NCBI RefSeq assembly: GCF_026914265.1 | Contig: NC_069135.1 | Coordinates: 62,362,738 to 62,426,737, forward strand | Length of the DNA stretch: 64,000 nt | DNA from: Mya arenaria | Taxonomy: Eukaryota; Mollusca; Bivalvia; Myida; Myidae | Direction: 5' to 3' | In this document: positions 1 through 10,739 of the stretch, piece by piece | Numbering within the stretch: position 1 is the stretch's first letter | Layout: each line of letters starts with the position of its first letter | Program-made: the position numbers and the translations under genes | Notes under the pieces: generated by a model | The model's input: the letters and a program-made list of their open reading frames with translations, nothing else | What the model was told of the DNA's origin: nothing | Database searches by the model: none

Positions 1-40
1 CGAGTATCGCGGCATTTCTAAGTATATGTTCGTTTTTAAT

Positions 41-379
41 TAGGCCTAAAAAGATATGTCTGTTTCGGGTAACCCGACCCTACCTATAAAAATGCGCCGA
101 CCCTAACATTTCTTTTTTCCGTTTCTGAGCAAAACAAATATTTGTTACCGAATAGAGAGTTACAAAGGGCGGATAAATGCAGATTTTAATCAGAATTATT
201 GTTTATATGATAAAACAAAGTCAGGCAATGACAGTAATGTAGGAAAGACTGCCACGTGCAAGAAAACACTCTGAACTTACGACAGATTTTGAAAAAATAA
301 ATATAAAAAAATCCCTACCTACCCTACCTAGAAATTTTGGGAAGGTTACCCTAAACAAACATAAAAAATTTTGGCCTTA
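41..379. mobile_element. MITE-like element, member 1 (GGCCT-ended family)
   Basis: The left end reads TAGGCCTAAAAAG and leads into a TTCGGGTAACCCGACCC block. The right end, read in reverse complement, begins TAAGGCCAAAA and leads into a similar GTTTAGGGTAACC block. The inverted ends are therefore imperfect over roughly 35 bases. A CCTACCTACCCTACCTA run sits near the right end. A second member with the same internal landmarks lies at about 24883-25176, where a paralogous empty site shows that it inserted. No coding capacity is seen, so this is a non-autonomous element; the superfamily is not assigned. Confidence 0.55.
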
Positions 380-706
380 AGAGGACAAACATACATATCT
401 GAATTCTGTTACTTCAGTATGACAATCATGAAATAAAATGACAACATCAGTGGCTCATTTGACAACCTAACAACAGAGCGAGACTTGTAATCTTTATTCG
501 AGGAATATTAATAACATTCCAAATAATTCTATTAAAACAGGCATAAACTGCATAACATCGTGACATTAATTCACTTAAAACTGAAAGAATGTGAAATTCT
601 TTTATTGAATTGTTAGACAAAAAACGCCGCCTTTCCACACATTCTGATGTGAACTATTCATAAATATTTCTACAGAACTAAATTATACCAATAAGTTATT
701 ACATCC
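380..706. other. Intergenic, nothing recognised
   Basis: AT-rich sequence between the first MITE-like element and the minisatellite. The short open frames here show no known domain and no gene structure. Confidence 0.5.
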
Positions 707-1236
707 CTCATTTAGGGAATGTCTTGCTTGACTTTTTACTGCCCGTGGTGTTTAAGCAAAGCGTGTTAACACTATGTGCGAGGTGTTTCAAGATGGATAG
801 TACGATGTAAACTTTGTGAGTTAGAAGGCATAAGCCCCCGCAGTAAACTTTGTGAGTTAGAAGGCATAAGCCCCACAGTAAACTTTGTGAGTTAGAAGGC
901 ATAAGCCCCGCAGTAAACTTTGTGAGTAAGAAGGCATAAGCCCCGCAGTAAACTTTGTGAGTTAGAAGGCATAAGCCCCGCAGTAAACTTCGTGTGACGG
1001 GTGTTTTGAGGCGGGAACCCCTGTGCAAATGCTGTATGTTGATTGCGTAAAGGACACCGTGTGTAAACTCTGTGTATTGAGTGTTTAATAGTTGAAACCC
1101 CAGTGTTAACTGTGTGTCGGCTGTTTCAAGGTGGAAACCTCTTTGTAACCTATGTGTGTAACTGTTTCATGGTGAAATCCAACAGCAAACTATGTGTGTT
1201 GTGTGCTTTAAGGTTGAAACTCCAATATAAACTTTT
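707..1236. repeat. Minisatellite: 35-bp units plus older 43-bp relatives
   Basis: The motif GTAAACTTTGTGAG starts at 807, 843, 878, 913, 948 and 983, a period of 35-36 bases with nearly identical units holding AAGGCATAAGCCCC. From about 1020 to 1235 the array continues as degenerate units of about 43 bases (TAAACT.TGTGTG followed by TTTAAGGT.GAAACCCC). The central five units look recently amplified from an older tract. An open frame across it on the minus strand is only repeat translation. Confidence 0.85.
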
Positions 1237-1671
1237 ATTCCGTTGTCTTGTGGTTGTATTTTGTTAAACCGACCTTTTTTATTTATATGAAGTTTTGTTT
1301 TTGTGCATCTAAGCCAACCCACAACAAAGGTTTACTTACTAGCCTTGCACATCTATTGTTTCATTGTAATATTATGTTGCAATAGTATGTGGTTTACCAA
1401 TGGATGTCTCGCAAGGTGTCACATGATGGTACAAATTACAAAATGATATGCTCACGATTGATTTTCATAATACCAATGACATTATATTGAAAAAACTCAT
1501 GTTTAGCAAATGGTTGTTTCCGCACAGCGATAAACATTGTTCAGACGGAGATTTGTTTTATTGCGCATAACCTTCATTTTTAGGAATCCCCTGCTTTAAA
1601 TATTTCACATATGACAATTACTAACTCAGACAAGGATACAATTTGCGTCTATACATTTGTTAATAGGATAT
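1237..1671. other. Intergenic, nothing recognised
   Basis: AT-rich sequence between the minisatellite and the foldback MITE, with no supported gene or repeat structure. Confidence 0.5.
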
Positions 1672-1676
1672 TTTAA

Positions 1677-2026
1677 GCTGTACTCCCACAGACTGAACGC
1701 TATGACAACTTTTTTTTCTTTTTTTTTCTTTTGGAACGAGTAAATGTTTTCGTAAATATCAGAAAACCAGTGATAAAAGACTGATGACCTAAGATCAGAT
1801 CGCTGATTTTCATATTTCTGCTCCATAATTGAGGTTTTGTGCATTTTTCTTAAACAGTTAGTAACGGTTTAAGCTATAAAACATTAAATTTGGAATGGAA
1901 ATATGAAAATATGCGATCTGATTTTTTGTCAACATTCTTTCATCACTGGTTTGCAGATATTTACACAAAATTTGCAAGACAAAAAATAAAAATGTTGGTT
2001 AAACGATAAATCTTTGAGAGTGCAGC
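1677..2026. mobile_element. Foldback MITE, member 1
   Basis: The element starts GCTGTACTCCCACAG and ends GAGAGTGCAGC, whose reverse complement GCTGCACTCTC matches the start. TTTAA flanks both sides (1672-1676 and 2027-2031) and looks like a target-site duplication. The inner halves are also inverted copies: a TAGTAACGGTTTAAG centre is flanked by ATATTTC/GAAATAT and CAGATCGC/GCGATCTG blocks, so the whole element folds into one long hairpin. A second member lies at 20444-20780. Non-autonomous; the transposase family is not proven. Confidence 0.8.
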
Positions 2027-2031
2027 TTTAA

Positions 2032-3099
2032 ATAAAATATAAAGAGAAAGTTCATCAAGCCAAAACATGGAAAGTTGTTACAATATATGTATAGTTTGTT
2101 TTTCTTATTCTTTACATAGCAAACATTTTCCTACTGTTGAAGGATGCAGTATCAACTTTTTATCTAACGCGATGAAAGTATGATAAATCTTTGTAACACT
2201 TTATGTTCTGTTTTACAAATTGTCATCACAATTGCATTGGCCTTAAGCTTGATGTTCAAACATGTGTGGTCAGATATTTCCTAGACAAACCCTAAACATT
2301 TAGTCACATGAGCTCAATTCCGTAGCCGCCTTAGCCACTGAACTTTGGAAGGGCAGGGAGTCTTTATTGGTTGTTTAAAATATCAAACCATGATTAAAAT
2401 AGCTCAGTCCCCAACGAGCAGTCAATTGTTTGTCGTGTTGAAACCGCGAGATGATGTAAGACATTTTATACGAAATGACACTTCTATGACTGGCAATGTG
2501 TTTACCATGGTGATTAACATGTGGTTTAAACAAATGCAAAAAAGCCAAATTAAGTGTTTTATTAAAACCATTTGCGCATTTTATTAATATTTATTACATT
2601 CACTGTTACGATAATTAACCACACTGCATCACCTCACACTGCTGTCAAAATCATAATCTTCGTAATTTCCTAAAATAGAAATGATGTAACGGTTATTTTA
2701 TAATTATGCCTCGATTCGTGTGGGTTTTATTGCTAATGTTCCACGATGATGTCTACTCTAGCTTTTCAGAGGTTATGCTTATAGGATGGGAGATTCCACT
2801 ACGCTTCAATTTTCGTTTTTTTTTTCACGTGATACGCACATTTCTGGAAGGCCGTTCAAAAAAGCTATAATGCTTATTAAACTTGGTTATTCAGTGTTTA
2901 TGTATTTAAGCTTATATTAATTAAATATCAGATACAAATGTTAAACAAATTGTTAAATCCAATTCAGTTCGACTGTAGTATAATGTTAGCGAGTGAGACA
3001 AGTCAACCAATCAACATTTATCTATGACAACAGAGAAGTTGAAAATCAAAGGTGTACGTGTACATGGACGCGTAGCTACACGTTCATGTACGAGTAACA
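2032..3099. other. Intergenic, nothing recognised
   Basis: AT-rich sequence with no convincing coding region. The small open frame at 2345-2587 has no recognisable domain. A GTACATG/CATGTAC inverted pair lies at about 3058-3090, next to the hairpin that follows. Confidence 0.45.
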
Positions 3100-3163
3100 G
3101 TTGAGTTTCACTTTGATATTGTATCTACAGGTTCACTGATACAATATTAAAGTGAAACTCAAC
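3100..3163. repeat. Near-perfect 25-bp inverted repeat (hairpin)
   Basis: The arm 3100-3124 (GTTGAGTTTCACTTTGATAT...) is the reverse complement of 3139-3163 with a single mismatch, around a 14-base loop. It lies about 900 bases upstream of the first chitin-binding gene's start codon. It could be the ends of a tiny foldback element or a transcribed hairpin; nothing here decides which. Confidence 0.85.
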
Positions 3164-3765
3164 CATATGACCTTTCGAAAACTTCTTCTTCATATTTTTC
3201 AAGCAAGAATTTGCCCTCTCACTGTGTGTTATAGATATGCACTCACAAAGTCCATTCCATGATTTGTCTTCAGTAGTAACCTGCTGACTAAACAAATCTC
3301 AGTCAAATATTGCACAAGTTTGATTGAAATAATGTACTAACATGAAATCGTATTTTGAAAACAGCCGAAATTATTTCCTATCGTTTATTTGTTCGTCTTG
3401 AAAACTTCAAACTCATCTTTTTATCAAAAATATACAATTTACGACAAAGAGTATGCTGGGGAGTGCTAATCTACATTCCAACCGCCTTCTTATATGTAAA
3501 CACCTTCAACTGTACAAAACAACGATGTCGCTAAAATATCAAACACGCAATAATTAATTCGATTATTATCTAAACATAACTTTCATGTTTCGTGCCTCTC
3601 AATGAGTATGTCAACATGTTACAAATGACTTGAAACAAATGAATCATACAATTTTTACAATTACGTCTTAATCATTATCAGATGATTAACATTACTTAAA
3701 CGCTAAGTTAATTAAAAGGGTCACAAAAACAATCCTGTCGATTACAATTTCCTACTGAAGTTATG
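3164..3765. other. Upstream region of chitin-binding copy 1
   Basis: AT-rich non-coding sequence with no repeat or gene recognised. Confidence 0.4.
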
Positions 3766-3769
3766 CGCC

Positions 3770-3860
3770 TACGTCATTAATTTGAGAGCGCGTGTTTACC
3801 GCGACAGGAAGCCCCGCCTAAGGGTGGTCGCAAATTTCTATATATACTCGCATCTTCAAC
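3770..3860 (+). promoter_or_regulatory. Promoter of chitin-binding copy 1
   Basis: A CRE-like TACGTCAT (3770-3777), a GCCCCGCCTA block and a TATATATA box (3839-3846) followed by CTCGCATC are shared in order with copy 4, and mostly with copy 2 and the 15.4-kb relic. Conservation of this block among otherwise diverged flanks supports a working core promoter. Transcription would be expected to start roughly 30 bases after the TATA box, leaving about 190 bases of 5' UTR. Confidence 0.7.
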
Positions 3861-4061
3861 ATTTAAATCATTCTAATCTGAGCATTGACAAGGATTTTAT
3901 ATACAATAATCTGACTCCATCGAGGACAATACTAACAAATATCGTCTTAGACAACATTGATAAATACAAACGAATTTAAATCTTTAGTTTATTTTATACA
4001 CGACTTTCAACTAAAGATTTCTTTCTATAAAAAAAGAAAACGATAACTTAATAGCGAAACA

Positions 4062-5816
4062 ATGATTGGATACACAACAGCGTTGTTTGCTTTGGTCGCC
4101 GGAACTTTGGTCATTGCTGGCCACGACGAACTCGTGCAATGCACACCGGGTGTATATCAGATCATCGGAAAGGCCGACTGTACGGGCTTCTTCATGTGCG
4201 TGTTTGGGAAAAAAGTCGAGATGCCGCCTTGTCCTGCTAGCTCGGTGTTTAGCTCCAGCGCTAACGTTTGTGTTCCCAAAGGTTCAATGTATGATGACTG
4301 CAAGAAAACAACAGAAGGAGGCGGAGGTCACATGCCAGTGCTGCCCGACCTAGGTAAGTTCTAGCGTTGGTTAATTTATTTTCTGATATTTCAATGATTT
4401 TCCTTGGTATTTGTTTTCTGAGAAAAGACATACACATGTGTCCACAAGCAATACATGTATACCAGTAGGGTTAATTTATTTAAAGTTAATAAATCCTTAT
4501 TAACATACACATATCAAACCATTAGTTATTATGAAAAAAATGTATTTTTTGTGGAAAACAGTTGAAACTATTAATTAATTCAATCAATGCATGAATAAAA
4601 ACTCCATTCTAATTAATATTCATTTCTCTGCGGTTACAGAGCTGTGTTGAAAACTATTATTAAAAGCTAATTCAATTTAGATTATATCAAAATAAAAATG
4701 AGTCAATTTGCTTAATAATTATATTTACCTTCCAGGATCTCTTAGTCCAAAGGAACGATGCAAAATGTTTGGAGGCGTGTTTCCCCACCCCACGGAATGT
4801 CAAGTCTTCTACAACTGCAGTGTTAGTTATACACACGCGTTCTTCGAGCAACACCTTGTTGAATGTCCCTACCCTCAACTTTTCAACACCGACACCAAAC
4901 AGTGTGACCATTTTGAGAATGTAAAATGTGGAAGCAGGACAGAGTTCAAGGATGGATATAAGTTGACTGTCAATTTCGTCTGAAATATTGAAATTCAATA
5001 GTCATAATGCATTAGTCATAACACCAGCAAATTACAAATATTTATGTAACTCTAATCTGTCTGCATATACTAGCTAACTCGCAGAAGCAGAAACATAACT
5101 TGTATTTTGTTGTTCTTCAGGCCAATACAGATCCAACCAGTGTCCCGTTTCCCACTGTAGACCCTGCAGTGTCGACCTCCCAAGCTGTGTAGGCAAACCT
5201 GACGGAATAAATGTTCACCAAGTCAAACTTTGGAGTCCATTCTACGCCGTATGCTACAAAGAACGCACGATCAAAGTGGATCGATGCCAAGCTGACGTAA
5301 ATGGCCGAGCACAGTTGTTCCATCCGGAAAGGAACGAATGCGTTTCATTGGATATGATTCCTCGAGAACATGGGGGATTGATGCCCGAGTGCGGTACGAA
5401 AGTAGACGGGTTTTATCAGGATGTGTTTGGGCGATGTGACCAGTACGTGCGTTGTCAGGGAGGAAAATATATTGGCACGGTGAAATGTGCGGTTGGAGAG
5501 GTGTTCGATGGCACAAAGGGCGGCTGCGTTCCGCAAGAGAAAGCATGCGGACCCTGCGGAAGAAATGACCATTGGTGAGTGTCTTTATATGTTTTGATAA
5601 AGATGAACAGTCATGAAAAATAATTGCTAGTCTAAACACGATGCAATCTGATTGTTTTAAGTTATTTAGAAACGAATGTGAAGTGTTTCAAGCCTGAAAT
5701 ATGTCAACAAATACATTTTATAACCGTTTTATTGTTCTTGCCTTTAGAATACTTACGGGTGCAATTGTATGTCGTTAACTTCTAATAATTAAAACAATCT
5801 ATATATTTTCAGCTGA
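4062..5816 (+). CDS. Secreted four-module chitin-binding (CBM14) protein, copy 1
   Basis: Exons 4062-4353, 4736-4957, 5121-5574 and 5813-5816 would give 323 residues. Residues 1-20 form a hydrophobic signal peptide. Exon 1 then carries one peritrophin-A module (C27, C40, C46, C57, C70, C80), exon 2 a second, and exon 3 two more plus an extra CGPCG tail. Such modules bind chitin outside the cell. The last exon supplies only the third base of a terminal Cys codon and the stop TGA. Introns fall in phases 1, 1 and 2 as in the other copies. One oddity: where the other copies have GTAAG at the exon 2 donor, this gene has ATAAGT (4958), so the canonical splice site is lost. Unless an AT donor is tolerated, translation would run into the intron and stop at 4981. 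The gene is otherwise intact, so it may be recently damaged or carry an unusual intron. Confidence 0.8.
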
Positions 5817-6525
5817 GAAAACTACTTTCACACTTATCGAAATAAAAATGATGAAAATGGGCGAAGTGTCGAATCTCCAAGATGTAAAAGTCGTGTTAGA
5901 GACAGCTTAGTGTTGCTCTGAGTTGATCTCGCTGTGTTGGCTTTACTACCAACATTTACCATTTTAAAACCAACCAACTACTTTTGTGTTGTTAATTTGC
6001 AATGTTTTGTATGTTTTTAACATTTTTTATCACATTTATGATGTCTTTTGATTAAGGTTCTATACTTTGTTATTTATTGATGTTTTAAAAGTATGCACTT
6101 TGCCAGTACATTGAATTTGCGTGTGTGTCGTTAGCTCTGTGATAAATATTATAAAAAAAATACTGTTAAAAGTAATAAAACATAGCATCACTGTATTGCA
6201 TATACAGATCTATTATGTTTTTATTACTATCAATGTTGCAAACCCTTAAATATTATGTTTAGCTAACTTATTTACCATCATTGAGTGTTTATAAACTCAT
6301 TAGTTATTCAATTGGCATTACATAGCTGAATGATGTTATATAACTTAAGAAAGAGAAAGAACACAAAAGAACACACGACTTTGAGTTGTTAATCATTGAT
6401 CCGATGCAGAATGGTACGATTATGTATTAATCTTTATTATGATCATTCATTTGTAAATAGATTTTCATTATTTTATTTATGAATTTTGCCTTGTGCAATT
6501 CCTTTGAAATCCACACATTTTGTTC

Positions 6526-6531
6526 AATAAA
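6526..6531 (+). terminator. Poly(A) signal, copy 1
   Basis: AATAAA within the 3' UTR block TTTGAAATCCA...TTGTTCAATAAAATGC, whose counterpart ends the 3' flank of copies 2, 3 and 4. Confidence 0.6.
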
Positions 6532-6549
6532 ATGCAAAATATACGTGAA

Positions 6550-8499
6550 TTGTATTATCTTTATTTACCTATTTGTATCCCGCGCTAGTCCACGAAGCTG
6601 AACCGTATACAATAAATAGCTTGAACGACGAACAAACCTTTCTCCCCCCTCAGATTATTCGATCCGTGCTGGACATTATTATCATGCCTACGGGCAAAGA
6701 TAACACAAGTACCCGTATGGAAATCCTTTTTTTGTCATCACACAATTAACTCCCTTGTTGACGACCGTCGTCTGTAGCATTATGGAAACCTTGTATGGTG
6801 GCAATATTTAAAATCTAAATTAACAAATCAATTCTTTCTAGCAATCAAGAAATAATGCTGCCAACTCCTCAGAACTATTTAAAGAACGATTTGATTATTT
6901 AAATAATCTGAATCACTGCGCGCATATCTATAAAACACGAATTATCATATGTCTTTACTCACATTATTTTCACTGCGCATAAAAGAGGGCAAGCTAAAAT
7001 ACATTTTTACTTTATTTTTTTTAACTGATGTTGTAGTAAAAGCATCTACAATAGCCGCTCTTGTAAGATATGTTCAACCCTCGCACTGGGTGTTCTGCGG
7101 AAACTCGGTAAACGGCTGGGGTTAGGATTACACTCTCGGCCATAGAAGATTCTTATATTATATCCTTAAAAGTTTACTGTTATCTTAAAAAACGCAACTT
7201 GTTTTTCAGGACGTGGAACACAAAATTGTCTAAATCAGAGACACTTAAAAATGAATTATACTACTTTTTGTGCAAATATACATTTAAAATTAAGTTAGTG
7301 GGGATTATCTGGAATGTATAGGATAAGTTAGTATTTTAACTCATTTCAAAACTTTTTTGAAAATAATACTTTGACTTATTCACTCTTAGAAAATAGATCA
7401 ATGAGGATAAAAGTAAACTTATTACACATTAAACAGTCTGTAATCGAACATAATCAAGGGTGACTTGTTGTGTTTTATCTCTTAGTTTAAACTTAAATTT
7501 AGCATATGGTATTTAGAAATAATTCAAGGACGAATCCCTCAGTCTAAACAATAATTAACGACCATGTTTAAAGACACAAATATCAAAGCCTACTCAGATT
7601 CGCAACAACACAACAACATACAGATTAACATAAAGAAAAATTGTAATTAATGCTGTGGTTTCTACATTAGAACTTTTTGTGAACTATTTAACTTGACCGT
7701 TATGCCGAACAGAATGTTAGAAAAATCGCCTTTCAAAAAGTTCGCCTAAACTAATATCACACAAAAATATGTATAAAAGCATTCTCTATGTTTACTGAAC
7801 AATTATTTGATATATTTAACAGAATATAAATCAAGATCATGATATTAATTAGCGAAAAATATCATCAAAAACGGATGATTCTAACAAATCGCAGTAAGTA
7901 CAAATCATTTAGGTTCGTTTGTATAGCTTTGTTAGGATTGAACAGTAAGATGACGTCATTATCCACGAATATTACTGATACATCTCGTTCTTTAAAGTGA
8001 AAATATAGAACAGACGTTAATTAAGACTACTACTGATGTCGGATAAAGTTATGAAACTTTATATTGATAATGTCAAGTGTATGTACATGTTCAGTGTGAA
8101 AATAAGTACACAAGGTATCAAGTACAATATTGTTTTTCTAAGAAATAAATAATTATATGATCGCATTTTTTTCTTCCGTTTATGCTGTGTGAATGCAGTA
8201 GGGCATAATTTTTCATTTTTATAATAAATTAGCAGTATCTTCTGCAATTGAGCATTAATGCATAAAGAAGGGTAGCCGACAACATTCGTTTGTATAAAAA
8301 ATAGTTGGAATTTGTAAAGTCGTAGAACATTAAATGAGGTCGCGCTTATCCAATCGAAGCGCAATGTTAAAATAAACAATCTTATCATCATAATCCCTTG
8401 CGAATGATACAAGATGACCATCAAGTTTTATCTATACAAAGGTATATACCAATGTAAATATACTACGATAATGTTGCAGAATTGAAAACAGTATGCTAA
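6550..8499. other. Intergenic between copy 1 and LINE fragment
   Basis: AT-rich sequence. A palindromic CRE motif TGACGTCA occurs at 7951-7958. No gene is supported; the 121-codon minus-strand open frame at 8059-8424 has low-complexity AT-driven composition and no domain. Confidence 0.4.
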
Positions 8500-8736
8500 C
8501 AGAGGCTGAACAATATAAAGAATGATCATTTAGAAGAGCATTGCGATCTTCTACGCGACAAGACATTGCTCACATTCGACATAAAATACAATACAAGAAA
8601 CGCTCGTTTGCATGCGGGAAGTGGGAAAGTTTGGAGCTCTTTACCAGGAGGAATACGTAAATTGAACACGGAAAAGACACTTAAAGCCTGCTGCAAGAAG
8701 TTCTTTTTACATCATCAATTGCAAAAACCGTTTTAA
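8500..8736 (+). mobile_element. LINE 3' fragment (end of reverse-transcriptase ORF)
   Basis: An open frame ending in TAA at 8734 reads YNTRNARLHAGSGKVWSSLP, then a basic stretch KTLKACCKKFF. This resembles the C-terminal end of non-LTR retrotransposon ORF2 proteins (YNTRN..., then LWNSLP with a following FK/KKFF helix), as in CR1/Jockey-like clades. The frame is closed just upstream at 8497, so only about 80 codons survive. The sequence after it, up to the ATT microsatellite at 9129-9189, may be the element's 3' UTR and tail. The clade is uncertain. Confidence 0.5.
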
Positions 8737-9128
8737 GAAGTGTACGCATAATTCCATGAATATTGTTTTTACATTATGTATATCTCGAGTTAGGTGTTAA
8801 ATGCATGTGTGACTGTCCTACTTACTCAGTTAATTATTTTTAATGATATTTGTTGTTAACCTTTAGGTACAAATTGATGTATTGTTCGGCATTGATGTAT
8901 TAATTAATGTATTATATTCATGTTTCTATATGATTTCGTAAAATATTTTAATATGTACCCTTTTGAAATAACATAAATTGATGCTTACGTTTTCATCCTA
9001 AGCATTTATGTGTGTGTGTGCGTGTGCGTGTGTTTCTTTCAGAAGGCAACATTGTAAATAACTCGTGTGTTATGTTTGTTTATACTATGATGCCTATGTC
9101 TTATTGTGTTAACTTCTTTAAATCAAGT

Positions 9129-9132
9129 TATA

Positions 9133-9189
<57 letters not shown>
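9129..9189. repeat. (ATT)n microsatellite
   Basis: About 20 uninterrupted TTA/ATT triplets. It may be the 3' tail of the LINE fragment upstream. The tyrosine run in one open frame here is repeat translation. Confidence 0.9.
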
Positions 9190-10500
9190 CAAAATGATTC
9201 TTTAACCTAACTACAGAGCTTAATGTACTAACAAACATGGATTAAACAGTAATAATCTTTTACAGGGGCTTGTTTACGTTTTATAAGGTCAGACATGGAA
9301 AATACCTTCGTGTGAACTCTGAACTAAATGCTTGATACAATAAAAAAAACTCAAAATAAGTAACCCCGTGCTTTATTGTTAATAAGAAAATAAAAAGAGA
9401 CAGATAATGTTCAATTCTAGCAAAAAAGCGCGCTAACATAATTGAATGATTTTAGGATTGAATGTACAAACGTCTATTAAAAGATGTATATACGTGTTGC
9501 TGTTTGGTGTTTATACATGAAAATAAATAAGATGACTCAATTCTAACAAATTTTTAATAAACATAAAACCTGCGAGTGTGTCCCTTAAATGATACATACA
9601 GTTTTGTCATGGAACGTTCATCATTAATAAGACAAACCATATAGGCGTTGACATCGACTATGAATTAAGTATATCAAAACTCCTCATCAACAAAAATGTT
9701 TAAACATATCATGCAGGAGTTATATCTGCAATCATACAAGCAAAAAACGTTGTCATGATTTCAAAAACAATTAAAAACCCGGAAGAATATACTTTCGTTA
9801 ATTTTGTTTTTTGTCACTCAGCTTCAATATGACTAATTAGTTAATGTGAATATGTTAAACAATTAAGTTCAATCAAACACGTTTTGTGAAATAATAAAGC
9901 ATAGCATGTTCGTCAAAAGTAATTAATGTGCACAAATATCAGTGTTTAATGGTGCTGAGAACTCGTTATTCACGTGGCGCAAATAATATTTAAAAGTCAT
10001 TTCCTTGTATCGTTTTTAGGAATGTGTCGAAGATATTGACAACAGTTGAGTCTGAAATAAATGACAAACGTAGCGTAACCCTGCGCCGATAACAGTTTCT
10101 GGTGCTGATTAACTTTTTCTTACCTTTAACAACACCCTTAAAATTACAATATGACGATTTGTATTTACATAATTAACGACGTCTGATGTCTGTTACTTTT
10201 TCTTTTCTTTTCCTTATAAGGCAAACAGTTGTTTTTATTGCATTATTCCAATTGTGCTGAACTGCATTATAATGTATGATTCATGTATTAGCCATTGCCT
10301 CAATTCAAGTTTGATTAAAACAGATATTAAAATGCAAAGTGATAAAATGAAAATGTCAACTTCTTTCAACGCGAGGAAACAAATGTAATTATTCTATTCA
10401 ATATAATTAACCTGAATCAATATATTATTGGGAACATTAATAAATATTTTTTTCTACTCAAGTTATGCACCGTAATAATTGAAGAGTGCATATTAACGAT
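9190..10500. other. Intergenic upstream of copy 2
   Basis: AT-rich sequence, no gene or clear repeat recognised. Confidence 0.4.
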
Positions 10501-10504
10501 GCTA

Positions 10505-10550
10505 GGCCTGCCTACCGGTGGTCCGCAAACGTTTATATACTCGCATCCTC
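10505..10550 (+). promoter_or_regulatory. Promoter of chitin-binding copy 2
   Basis: GCCTGCCTACCGGTGGTCCG is followed by CAAACGTTTATATACTCGCA. The TATA element at 10533-10540 and the downstream CTCGCATC match copies 1 and 4. The CRE-like TACGTCAT seen upstream of copies 1 and 4 is not preserved here. Confidence 0.65.
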
Positions 10551-10739
10551 CAACTTAAAACTATTGTTAAAATCGAATATTGAAAAGGATTCGATCAAGC
10601 CTAGGCTTATTATTTACTGATGAATCTACCATTTAAAGACATTGTGTTGGATTTTTTTGAAAAATAAAACAGATGTTGAATATATAAATGATTCTATACA
10701 CGACTGTAAAATAGAAAACGTCAACTTCAAAGCGCGACA

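Noticed and set aside
708-1028. 106-codon minus-strand frame
   Set aside because: It is translation of the 35-bp minisatellite.
3100-3163. miRNA gene call for the hairpin
   Set aside because: The stem is nearly perfect and short, no flanking precursor structure is visible, and no expression evidence is available; kept only as an inverted repeat.
5271-5639. Minus-strand frames of 75-122 codons opposite exon 3 of copy 1, with counterparts at 22038-22343
   Set aside because: They are antisense shadows of the conserved chitin-binding exons and recur only because the sense strand is conserved.
8059-8424. 121-codon minus-strand frame
   Set aside because: AT-rich with a leucine/isoleucine/lysine-heavy composition, no domain, no splice partners and no conservation with the duplicated units.
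9012-9197. Frame ending in a long tyrosine run
   Set aside because: It reads through the ATT microsatellite.
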